This document shows, piece by piece, positions 17,089-24,308 of a stretch of 64,000 nt of DNA. The first letter of the stretch is position 1. Each line of letters begins with the position of its first letter. A model generated the notes under the pieces. The model saw only the letters and a program-made list of their open reading frames with translations, was not told where the DNA came from and did not search any database. Both the position numbers and the translations under genes were made by a program. The DNA comes from Paralteromonas sediminis (GTDB taxonomy: Bacteria; Pseudomonadota; Gammaproteobacteria; Enterobacterales; Alteromonadaceae), in assembly GCF_003820355.1 (NCBI RefSeq), contig NZ_RPOK01000002.1, positions 1 through 64,000 of the forward strand. The letters are read 5' to 3'.

Positions 17089-18316
17089 TAAAATTTCGCG
17101 TTGGCAGGGGGCAGGGCTAGTTGCCACTACATTACTCGGCACGGGGGTTTTTATTTTGCCGCAGCTGACCATTGTCAGTTCGGGCTCCGACAGTGCTATA
17201 GTATGGCTGCTCCTGACTGTAGTGATTATGCCTGTGGCGCTGGTGATGGGTAAACTCGCCGCGAGTTTTCCTCATGCTGGAGGCCCCGCTCATTACGTAG
17301 AAAAAGCTTTTGGGGCTCGGTTAGGCCGCAGTTTAGGCCTTTTATTTGTTTGCGTGGTGCCATTTGGAGCGCCGGCAGCCATGTTGATTACCTTTACCTT
17401 CTTCACTGGCCTCACCGGGATTACCGGGCCTTTACTTTTGATATGTGAGTTAATCACTCTGTTCGGCTTGTTCCTAATTAATCGGCGCGGATTAAAGTTA
17501 TCTGCCGTTGTTCAGCTCGGTATCACAATCTTTATAGTTACATTTGTCCTAGCCCTTATATTAACACCGACAGAGCAAGTATCTTCGCCGTGGCAACCTA
17601 GGGTTCCTGAGGTGGGGCCCTTATTAAATGGAATTGGCATCGCCTTCTGGAGTTTCCTTGGACTTGAGGCGATTACCCATCTTGCCGAGGAGTTCCGTTG
17701 GCCCAGGCGAGACGTTATGCCGGCAATGGTCTATGGATGCCTAATGGTGGGTGGTATCTATGTGGCGACTGCCATTCTGTTATTGTTTTATCCGAGTATG
17801 ACTGAAATCGCGATAATGGGAGTTGCCGAGTTAAAGTTTGGAAAAGCAGGCGCAATGCTTATCGGCATACTTGGTATAGCGGGTGGCTTGGCTGCGGTAA
17901 ACGTCTATCTAGCGAGTCTATCGCGTTTGCTGGCAAATTTTGCTCAGCAAGGAGTCCTTCCTGCTACTTTGGGTAAAAAAAATAAGCACGGCATACCAAT
18001 CTGGGCTATTACTTTTATTCTATCAATCATTGCTGTAATGCTCGTCTTTACTTTTATAACCAAACTTGATTTAGAGGCTTTGATTACGGCCGCCAATGGC
18101 GTATTCGTGCTTATCTATATGGCCACAATGTTTTCAGCATGGCGTTTATTAGCCAAAAAGTATCGTTTGCTTGTTGGTATTGGTTTGTTTTTGCTCACGG
18201 GTATTATGTGGAGTATCGGAATACAGATGATTTACGCAGTAATTTGCTTTGTTGTTATCGCTAATGGGCTCAGTACTCGTGAATGGTATGTTGCAAAAAA
18301 TAGGAAATTATCATGA
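17081..18316 (+). CDS. APC-family amino acid permease/exporter (YjeH-like)
   Basis: A 411-residue membrane protein with about twelve helices. RWQGAGLVATTLLGTGVFILPQL is the first-helix glycine-rich motif of APC transporters, and GLEAITHLAEEFRWPRRDVMPAM is the conserved loop. Overall like YjeH of E. coli, an L-methionine/branched-chain amino acid exporter. Substrate here is not established. Both ends overlap neighbours, so it is firmly part of the operon. Confidence 0.85.
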   Translation: MSSKISRWQGAGLVATTLLGTGVFILPQLTIVSSGSDSAIVWLLLTVVIMPVALVMGKLAASFPHAGGPAHYVEKAFGARLGRSLGLLFVCVVPFGAPAAMLITFTFFTGLTGITGPLLLICELITLFGLFLINRRGLKLSAVVQLGITIFIVTFVLALILTPTEQVSSPWQPRVPEVGPLLNGIGIAFWSFLGLEAITHLAEEFRWPRRDVMPAMVYGCLMVGGIYVATAILLLFYPSMTEIAIMGVAELKFGKAGAMLIGILGIAGGLAAVNVYLASLSRLLANFAQQGVLPATLGKKNKHGIPIWAITFILSIIAVMLVFTFITKLDLEALITAANGVFVLIYMATMFSAWRLLAKKYRLLVGIGLFLLTGIMWSIGIQMIYAVICFVVIANGLSTREWYVAKNRKLS

Positions 18317-18888
18317 TTAAATTGGGCATTATCTATTTTAGCGCAACCGGGGCTACTGAAACCTTAGCTCAGCAAATTGAGCAAGGCGCTCTTGCTGTTG
18401 ACGACGTTGAAGTTATGCGTTTTCTCATTGACAAAAGACTGCTTATCGATGGGCGCTTTGTTGAGCAAGACGTTCTCACTCAGCTTGGTAAGTGCGACGC
18501 CATCATATTTGGCTCGCCAACGTATATGGGTGGGGTTGCTAGTCAGTTTAAAGCCTTTGCCGATGCCACCAGCGAATTATGGTGTGAACAATTGTGGGCG
18601 AATAAATTAGCTGCTGGTTTTACCTGTGGCAGCGCCCCGAATGGCGACCAATCAGGTACCTTACATTATTTTTTCACACTGGCTTGTCAGCAAGGTATGT
18701 TGTGGGTCAGTATTGACGCGGCGCATGGCTACACCAAGCACAATATTAATAGGTTAGGTAGTCAGCTTGGTGTGGTTGCGCACGTGAACGCCGAAGGCGT
18801 ACATGAAACCGATAAAGCTACAGCAAACTATTTAGGGCAGCGGGTTGCTGTATTGGCAAAAAAATTCAATGAAAGCGAGTTTCAATGA
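18313..18888 (+). CDS. flavodoxin/WrbA-like NAD(P)H oxidoreductase
   Basis: A 191-residue flavodoxin-fold protein: GIIYFSATGATETLAQQIEQGA binds FMN phosphate, IIFGSPTYMGGVASQFKAFADAT is the second flavin loop (the WrbA/flavodoxin signature). Likely a flavin-dependent reductase of quinones or related substrates. It overlaps the permease by four bases (ATGA) and the broken kinase gene by four bases (ATGA at 18885). Confidence 0.85.
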   Translation: MIKLGIIYFSATGATETLAQQIEQGALAVDDVEVMRFLIDKRLLIDGRFVEQDVLTQLGKCDAIIFGSPTYMGGVASQFKAFADATSELWCEQLWANKLAAGFTCGSAPNGDQSGTLHYFFTLACQQGMLWVSIDAAHGYTKHNINRLGSQLGVVAHVNAEGVHETDKATANYLGQRVAVLAKKFNESEFQ

Positions 18889-19369
18889 AAAAAATAGCGG
18901 TCTTCGGTAAGCCTGGAAAAGGGAAGTCGACATTCAGTAAAGTATTAGCTGAAAGATATTGGCATCGCACTCTACCAATTTGATTCTATTGCTTCCAAGT
19001 GCAATAAAACACAACACGATACTTTCGTCTAATAATAGGATACTCGATGGTCTTGGTCCGATAAACGCATTTATCGAGCGTCTTAAAGCTGCCGATACTC
19101 TGATTTATTTAAACTTGTCTTATCCTTTGAGCTATTGGTTAGTTACGAAACGACTTTTAAAAGGGGGCTTTGTAAAACCGGAGGGGTGGCCTGATGGCTG
19201 CTCCATAATTAAAGGTTCTATTGCCAGTTATAAAGCGCTTCGAATGAGTCCGAAGTTCTGGAATAATGATTTCGAAGCTCGCTTAACAACAGAGTATCCA
19301 GACAAGTCTGTTCACATTATTCGTAGCCTTGTAGAGCTAAATAAATTTCTACAATGCGTTCGCAAATAA
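18885..19369 (+). pseudogene. broken P-loop kinase (topology-modulation/adenylate-kinase-like)
   Basis: Starts MKKIAVFGKPGKGKSTFSKVLAE, a clear Walker A, then needs a shift near 18948 to read DIGIALYQFDSIASKCNKTQ and a second near 19025 to reach NNRILDGLGPINAFIERLKAADTLIYLNL, the rest of a FlaR/topology-modulation-type nucleotide kinase. The order of motifs is that of the intact family, so two frameshifts (possibly with a short loss) have disrupted it. It is last in the overlapping run and may have decayed after transfer. A sequencing error could mimic one shift, less likely both. Confidence 0.75.
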
Positions 19370-19382
19370 AACTTCGGAATAG

Positions 19383-19629
19383 CTACGCAACGTTGTGTTG
19401 GCTGTGCTCTTTTTTTTCAATAAACTCGACAATGCCTTCTTCGATAAACTCAGTGTCGCTGGACCACCTAAAGGCTAAAGCGACAGCAGCTATTGTGATT
19501 AAACATAAAATAACGATAAGAACTTTCAAATCGCTAGATACCTTTTTTGTTAGCGTCTCCGCAGATTGGGTACTATGCTGAGCCTTTGTTTCGTCACCCA
19601 GAGTTAATGTAGGCTGACTTAATAAAACA
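19383..19629 (-). pseudogene. remnant of a single-helix membrane protein
   Basis: On the minus strand a frame ending at 19383 reads ...ETLTKKVSSDLKVLIVILCLITIAAVALAFRWSSDTEFIEEG..., with one membrane helix and an acidic tail. No ATG, GTG or ribosome site is visible at its upstream end, which runs into the hydrolase remnant on the opposite strand, so it is probably a gene whose 5' end was lost at a junction near 19630. Family not recognised. Confidence 0.4.
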
Positions 19630-19632
19630 TAA

Positions 19633-19908
19633 TTAGAGGGGCAGGTCTTATCAGCGGCATCGCAACAGCAAAATTTCAGTCCGTACGTTGCTGAGTATGA
19701 TGATGGTTACTTATATGGATATGGCTGGTCTGTTGTTCCGTTTGAAGACAAGGAAAACCTTGTTTGGCACAATGGTATGAGCTTTTTCGGAAAAGCTGAA
19801 TATTGGCGCTTACCGGAGCAAGGTCTCATGATTTTTGTGGCGTCTCACGAAGGTGAAGTAGAGCCTTGGTCTATTGCAAATGCTATATACCAAACTCTAT
19901 ACAAATAA
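19633..19908 (+). pseudogene. C-terminal remnant of a serine beta-lactamase-like hydrolase
   Basis: The frame from 19633 reads LEGQVLSAASQQQNFSPYVAE..., then YLYGYGWSVVPF, NLVWHNGMSFF and a normal stop at 19908. This is the last third of a class C beta-lactamase-type serine hydrolase, including the HNG stretch of the third active-site motif; the SxxK and YxN parts are missing and a stop lies directly upstream. It ends 71 bases from a convergent intact serine hydrolase gene of the same superfamily. Confidence 0.7.
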
Positions 19909-19921
19909 AATAATCCAGAGG

Positions 19922-19961
19922 CGCAATGTGCCAAATGGATCACGTCACGTGGTACATTGCG
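19922..19961. terminator. hairpin between convergent hydrolase genes
   Basis: CGCAATGTGCCA (19922-19933) pairs with TGGTACATTGCG (19950-19961) with one G-T pair, a 12-base stem around a 16-base loop. Placed between two converging genes it may terminate both, but neither side has a strong T run. Confidence 0.45.
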
Positions 19962-19979
19962 AGCTTAAACCTAGTGAAT

Positions 19980-21467
19980 TTAGTCGTGCTTTATGTATTC
20001 CAAGCTACCATTCATCAATGTGACTTTTCCAGCGTCCGAGACTGACAACTTAATGGAGCGACGCAGTGAACCAAGATTCACAATATAGCCTCCCTCTTCT
20101 TCTTCGTACAGGGACCCTTCTAATACGCCAAAGCTCAGCCATAAGTGGTTTTCTTTTTCAGTTAAAGTGATTACCGGCCAGCCATTATTGTTCTCATAAG
20201 TGCCAAGGAGGTTTTGCCACGTTACAGAAAAGGGCACACGAGCTTTAGGATCAAGGGCATTTTCTTGTTCACGGGTAATACTTTGTTCGACGCCTTTAAG
20301 TTCCTCCCCATAGCGCGACTGCGCCAATTCAGGTGCGATAACTAAGTTATAGGCGAGATTTGCCGCCAGATGAGGTACTAAATACCCACGCTGGTCGTTG
20401 AAAAATGCTATCACTGCGACACCTTGCTCAGGCATAAAAGAGGCATGAAAACTTATTCCTGCGTAGCCGCCAAAACGAGTTAGGATAGTGTTGTCATGGT
20501 AGGTAGCAATGTCCCATGCCAAGCTATAGCCGGTTCGTTCATAGGTATAGTAAGTTTTTTTCTGAATTGTGGTTGACGAATGTAGAAGCTTAAAAAAGTT
20601 AGCCGCCGCGGAAAGTTCTTCCCCTTGGTTTAAATTGAATTGTAGCCATTTTGCCATGTCACCTAAGGTCGAAACGCTGCCGCCTGCAGCATGCAGCGTC
20701 TTATCTGTTTTGTACAGCCCTGTACGTAAAACCTCGCCATCAGCTCCAATCTCGATACTGGGTAAAATAGTGCCTGTCGGGTAGGCACTTAATGTTGAGC
20801 TAGTGTTGTGCATACTAAGCGGTGAAAATAAACTTGCGGCCATTAATTTTTTCCAGTTCTTTCTTGTTGCGTTTTCTATAGCGCGAGCTGCTAAAATGGG
20901 GCCTGTATTGGAGTATCTGAAAACGCCTGTTGGTGCTACTAAAGTATCGGTATTAAGCGCATCTATCAGTTCCGCTTCGGTCTCGTAACCCAAAAAGGCA
21001 GTTTTAAAAGTATGCATGATACTGGTGAAGCCGGCTGTATGGTTGAGCAGCTGCTCTACTGTAATGGTGTCGCTCGCAATTTTTGAATGCGTAATCTCAT
21101 TGGCTAAATAAGTTTTGATCGGAGCGTCTAGTTGGAAATTACCTTTGGTAGCCAAAACTTGAGCCAGAGTGCCTGTGAAAGCCTTAGTATGTGAAGCAAT
21201 CAAAAAAGGCGTCTCAGTAGTAAGCCCATTACTTACTGCGTCATTGCCTTTTGTGTTGAGCGTATAGGAATATCGAAGCCCATTTTTATCTACAACCGCA
21301 AGTAACAGATCGCCTTTTAGTTGATGCTTTTGGTAAAACTGTTCAAGTGTACTGGGCAATTGCTGCTCGAGTCGTTGGAGGGACGTGTCGTCGACACCAT
21401 CAGCATTTGCATAGCTAATTAGTGATGTTATCACTGTCATTACGACAGCAAACGCGAAGCTTTTCAT
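19980..21467 (-). CDS. exported serine hydrolase, beta-lactamase class C family
   Basis: A 495-residue protein with a signal peptide (FAFAVVMTVITSLISYANA). Active-site motifs: SHTK (SxxK) near residue 92, YSNTG (YxN) near 186, and a RFGGYAG region in place of the usual HxG near 335. A C-terminal beta domain of about 100 residues follows. Family members are DD-peptidases, D-aminopeptidases or esterases; substrate unknown. GGAAACTCACT precedes the ATG. It lies downstream of the ECF sigma operon on the same strand. Confidence 0.85.
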   Translation of the reverse strand: MKSFAFAVVMTVITSLISYANADGVDDTSLQRLEQQLPSTLEQFYQKHQLKGDLLLAVVDKNGLRYSYTLNTKGNDAVSNGLTTETPFLIASHTKAFTGTLAQVLATKGNFQLDAPIKTYLANEITHSKIASDTITVEQLLNHTAGFTSIMHTFKTAFLGYETEAELIDALNTDTLVAPTGVFRYSNTGPILAARAIENATRKNWKKLMAASLFSPLSMHNTSSTLSAYPTGTILPSIEIGADGEVLRTGLYKTDKTLHAAGGSVSTLGDMAKWLQFNLNQGEELSAAANFFKLLHSSTTIQKKTYYTYERTGYSLAWDIATYHDNTILTRFGGYAGISFHASFMPEQGVAVIAFFNDQRGYLVPHLAANLAYNLVIAPELAQSRYGEELKGVEQSITREQENALDPKARVPFSVTWQNLLGTYENNNGWPVITLTEKENHLWLSFGVLEGSLYEEEEGGYIVNLGSLRRSIKLSVSDAGKVTLMNGSLEYIKHD

Positions 21468-21537
21468 AGTGAGTTTCCAATTGTTCGTTGACTAAAACTG
21501 ATTAGAAACACCGACAGTAGCTTTTGGATGCAACGAT

Positions 21538-21837
21538 TTAGTTTTCTTCTATGCGAAGTACTAACCCACCTAACAAACCAATACTTGTTATACCAAAAAC
21601 CAACATCGGTGATTGAGTGAAGAAGCTCGTAATTGCGTCCCAGTTTGAATTGTTTGACAGACCCACGAGAAGCGCGGTTGTTATGGTCGCCGCTGCACCC
21701 GCAAGCATGAGCACGCGCCTACGGAACCTATGTCTGAAGTTTACGTTATCAATGACTTTCTCAACAAATTTCTCACTAGATTCAGTTTGTTGGTAGGCAA
21801 GTAGCCTGGTGAAATCTTGCTCGGAGGAATTGTTCAT
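21538..21837 (-). CDS. probable anti-sigma membrane protein
   Basis: A 99-residue protein with a cytoplasmic N-terminal 40 residues, then two membrane helices (RVLMLAGAAATITTALLVGL and SPMLVFGITSIGLLGGLVL). It begins within the last codons of the ECF sigma gene (4-base overlap), the standard position of an anti-sigma factor. No ZAS zinc motif is present, so it belongs to the small unclassified anti-sigma-like proteins. The function is inference from position. Confidence 0.65.
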   Translation of the reverse strand: MNNSSEQDFTRLLAYQQTESSEKFVEKVIDNVNFRHRFRRRVLMLAGAAATITTALLVGLSNNSNWDAITSFFTQSPMLVFGITSIGLLGGLVLRIEEN

Positions 21838-22370
21838 TTTGTGCTCCCTGTTTGAGATTCATTTAGCCAGCCGGTCAGCTTTTGCTTTCCTCTATTGATA
21901 TGAGACTTAACAGTACCTAACGGAAAGTCGGTGATTGTGGCAATTTCTTGATGACTCATTCCTGCGCTAAAGGCAAGGGTCATGCAGGTACGCTCTGAAA
22001 AGGAGAGTTTCGTCATAAGCTGTTCTACCAAAATTTCATTTTCAGCATTCGTATAAGTTGGTTGACTAAGTGTTTGGTCAGTGAGCTCCGCTTCTTGTTG
22101 ATAATGCGCTTTACGCATCTCATTCAAAAAAGCGCGATAGGCAATACTGTGTAACCACGTACTGAAATTCGCCTCCGCCCGAAATGTGGCTAGTTTATCG
22201 TAGGCGGCTATAAAAACGTGTTGGGCGAGATCATCAGCAAGTGTTCGGTTACCTTGCGTCAGCCGACAAAGAAATTGCCGAATAGGCTGCTGATAACTTC
22301 GTACCAATGTCGTGAACGCATGTTGGTCGTCGTTGACCAGAATGCGCATAATAAGGGTTTGGTCATTCAT
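21834..22370 (-). CDS. ECF-family RNA polymerase sigma factor
   Basis: A 178-residue sigma-70 ECF factor. Region 2: FTTLVRSYQQPIRQFLCRLTQGNRTLADDLAQHVFIAAYDKL...FSTWLHSIAYRAFLNEMR. Region 4: LSFSERTCMTLAFSAGMSHQEIATITDFPLGTVKSHINRGKQKL, with the HTH. It sits between a DUF6249-like gene and a membrane anti-sigma candidate, overlapping both, a trio repeated in many Alteromonadales. The target regulon is not evident; the serine hydrolase downstream could be one target. Confidence 0.93.
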   Translation of the reverse strand: MNDQTLIMRILVNDDQHAFTTLVRSYQQPIRQFLCRLTQGNRTLADDLAQHVFIAAYDKLATFRAEANFSTWLHSIAYRAFLNEMRKAHYQQEAELTDQTLSQPTYTNAENEILVEQLMTKLSFSERTCMTLAFSAGMSHQEIATITDFPLGTVKSHINRGKQKLTGWLNESQTGSTK

Positions 22371-22710
22371 TTTTATTGATTAGTGAAATACCACCAAAAG
22401 CCAAACCGACGAACAGCGGGAAGACGCCAAAAACAGCACCGACAATGAAGTTTTCACTGATAAACCCGCCCGCAAAACAAGCAATACCAATGGCTGTCAG
22501 CAGCAAACCTTTTCGTAAATCACGTTTTGACTGATTCACATTTGCGCCAAGGTTTTTTAAAAGTGCTGGCGACAACTCACCACCGTTTTGTAGGTGCAGT
22601 TGCAGTGTTGTATGAAGTTGTTGTTTTTCACGCGTACCCATATAAAGGCTCGCAATGATCACAACCGCTATACAGATAATGCCAATAACAGGTATCCAAA
22701 GCTCAGACAT
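22363..22710 (-). CDS. DUF6249-type membrane protein
   Basis: A 115-residue membrane protein: one N-terminal helix (LWIPVIGIICIAVVIIASLYMG), a soluble segment with the LSPALL motif, and two C-terminal helices. This is the layout of DUF6249 proteins encoded before ECF sigma factors. It overlaps the sigma gene by eight bases and is first in the operon. It may take part in sensing together with the anti-sigma candidate (inference). Confidence 0.7.
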   Translation of the reverse strand: MSELWIPVIGIICIAVVIIASLYMGTREKQQLHTTLQLHLQNGGELSPALLKNLGANVNQSKRDLRKGLLLTAIGIACFAGGFISENFIVGAVFGVFPLFVGLAFGGISLINKNE

Positions 22711-22996
22711 AGAGGTTCCTCATTAACTCTAAATTATGGTCTAAATATATAGACACGTTGTGATTACGTTTTAGATGCACCAAGGATGATTTTTTTCAAA
22801 TTATGTCTTCAACGTAGGGGATGATATACATTGAAGATTCCTCGAAATGCATCTCCTGCAAACACCATGTTACTTTATTATGGGTTAAATGATGCGTCTT
22901 CGAAGGTGAGAACCGTTGAATGTGCATTAGAAAGGTATCATCAAAAAAAACAGTTCAAAGGTTGTAAGATTAACGTTTCATCATGCTCTGAGACAC

Positions 22997-23018
22997 CAAA
23001 TCCTCTCACACCGACCAA
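22997..23018 (+). other. third copy of tRNA-Pro 3' end (att-like site)
   Basis: Twenty-two bases (CAAATCCTCTCACACCGACC plus AA) identical to the ends of the copies at 4936-4959 and 9613-9636. Downstream CTCTACCCCAAAAAC at about 23046-23060 resembles the motif after the other two. This is the outermost copy, so sequence beyond it is the likely ancestral chromosome. Bases left of it do not match the tRNA. Confidence 0.75.
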
Positions 23019-23088
23019 TCTCTCTGATCTTGACAAGAAAAACGTCTCTACCCCAAAAACAAGGCGCTACTACAAAACCCTTTACCCC

Positions 23089-23298
23089 CTAGTCCAACAA
23101 TTTGCCCTCAATCCAACTGGCTATAGCATCAGTGTTAGTAATATCGCCCTCATAGACATGTGTTGGCTTATAAGTGGCGTTAATTCCTCTTTCACGACCA
23201 TAGTGAATTGCGGTTGGATACACGAGTTGATCTATGCCGCTGGGAAAATCTGACGTAATCCTTTTCAAATATTTCGTATCTCTAGAAGTTTCATAAAA
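23089..23298 (-). pseudogene. C-terminal gene remnant facing the att site
   Basis: A 69-codon open stretch on the minus strand reads ...KYLKRITSDFPSGIDQL..., HYGRERGINATYKPTHVYEG and ends TDAIASWIEGKLLD before a stop at 23089. The composition is protein-like and it ends like a real protein, but there is no start and a stop lies directly upstream at 23299-23301. Probably the tail of a gene that originally stood beside the tRNA. Family not recognised. Confidence 0.4.
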
Positions 23299-23429
23299 TC
23301 AAATGCTCTGCACGCCGAAAAAGTAATAATTAGCACCGATTTTTTCATACCGTAGTCGCTGTAAGCAGGGTACACTTTTGTAAACGAAATGTTGTAAAGC
23401 ACGCGGTGTTGTCGCGTAAAAGGACACAT

Positions 23430-24287
23430 ATGAAATCGCTTTTCCATCCTCGAAAATGGGGCATTTTAGCCCTTCTTACCACGTTTACCTTGCCTGTTTG
23501 GGCACATGAAATCGGCCTGCAACTCTACAGTCTGCGCAATCAAATGGCTGAAGATGTACCATCGGCGATCGAGCAAGTCCGAGACTGGGGTATCAATGCC
23601 GTTGAGGGTGGGGGAAATCTTTATGGCTATTCAGTAACAGAATTTAAATCGATTCTGGATAAAAATCATGTTGAGGTAGTTAGCGTAGACACCACTTATG
23701 AAGAGGTTCGCGACAACCCTATAGCCGTTGCTTACAAAGCGAAGTTTTTCGGCGCAAGATTTGCCACCGTATACTGGATCCCGCACACCGGCATGTTTGA
23801 TATAGAAAAAGCGAAAGAAGCGGTGGACGTGTTCAATAGAGCCGGTGCGCTGTTGGCAGAAAATGGGATTACCTTGCAATATCATCCCCACGGTTATGAA
23901 TTCTTTCCGCATGAAGAGGGTACGATCCTCGACTACATGCTGCAAAATGTCACCGAAGCCAAGTTTCAAATGGACGTGTTTTGGATAAAGCAGGGGGGGC
24001 AAGACCCTGTAGATTTCTTGACGCGTTATCCTGGTAAGTTCACGTCATTGCATTTAAAAGACAGGGCGCATGGTACTGCCGACACAACCAATGGTACAGC
24101 CGATGTAGAAGTCAACGTGGTGCTTGGGTCTGGTGATGTTGGAATTGATAAAGTGGTTGCGGTAGCCAAGCAGCAAGGCATTAAATACTTTTTTATTGAA
24201 GATGAGTCTTCACGAGTTTTATTGCAGGTGCCTAAAAGTATTCGTTATCTGTTGGAGCTTGATGGTCGCACAGTAGGCTTTGATTAA
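23430..24287 (+). CDS. exported sugar phosphate isomerase/epimerase-like protein
   Basis: A 285-residue xylose-isomerase-like TIM barrel (AP_endonuc_2 family, PF01261) behind a signal peptide (WGILALLTTFTLPVWA). Barrel landmarks: IGLQLYSLRNQM, INAVEGGG, LQYHPHGYEF, FQMDVFWIKQGG, FTSLHLKDR and FFIEDE, carrying the usual metal-binding Glu/Asp/His. AAGGA is five bases before ATG 23430; an upstream frame start is not needed. It precedes an MFS sugar transporter by 21 bases, so both likely serve the use of one carbohydrate. Confidence 0.85.
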   Translation: MKSLFHPRKWGILALLTTFTLPVWAHEIGLQLYSLRNQMAEDVPSAIEQVRDWGINAVEGGGNLYGYSVTEFKSILDKNHVEVVSVDTTYEEVRDNPIAVAYKAKFFGARFATVYWIPHTGMFDIEKAKEAVDVFNRAGALLAENGITLQYHPHGYEFFPHEEGTILDYMLQNVTEAKFQMDVFWIKQGGQDPVDFLTRYPGKFTSLHLKDRAHGTADTTNGTADVEVNVVLGSGDVGIDKVVAVAKQQGIKYFFIEDESSRVLLQVPKSIRYLLELDGRTVGFD

Positions 24288-24308
24288 CCACAATTAAGAA
24301 GGCGCACC

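Noticed and set aside
19354-19581. A 75-codon plus-strand frame
   Set aside because: The opposite strand gives a far more protein-like sequence with a clean membrane helix, so this is its shadow.
22831-23253. A 140-codon open frame on the plus strand
   Set aside because: It runs through the tRNA-derived att sequence, has no family resemblance and overlaps a better protein-like stretch on the other strand.
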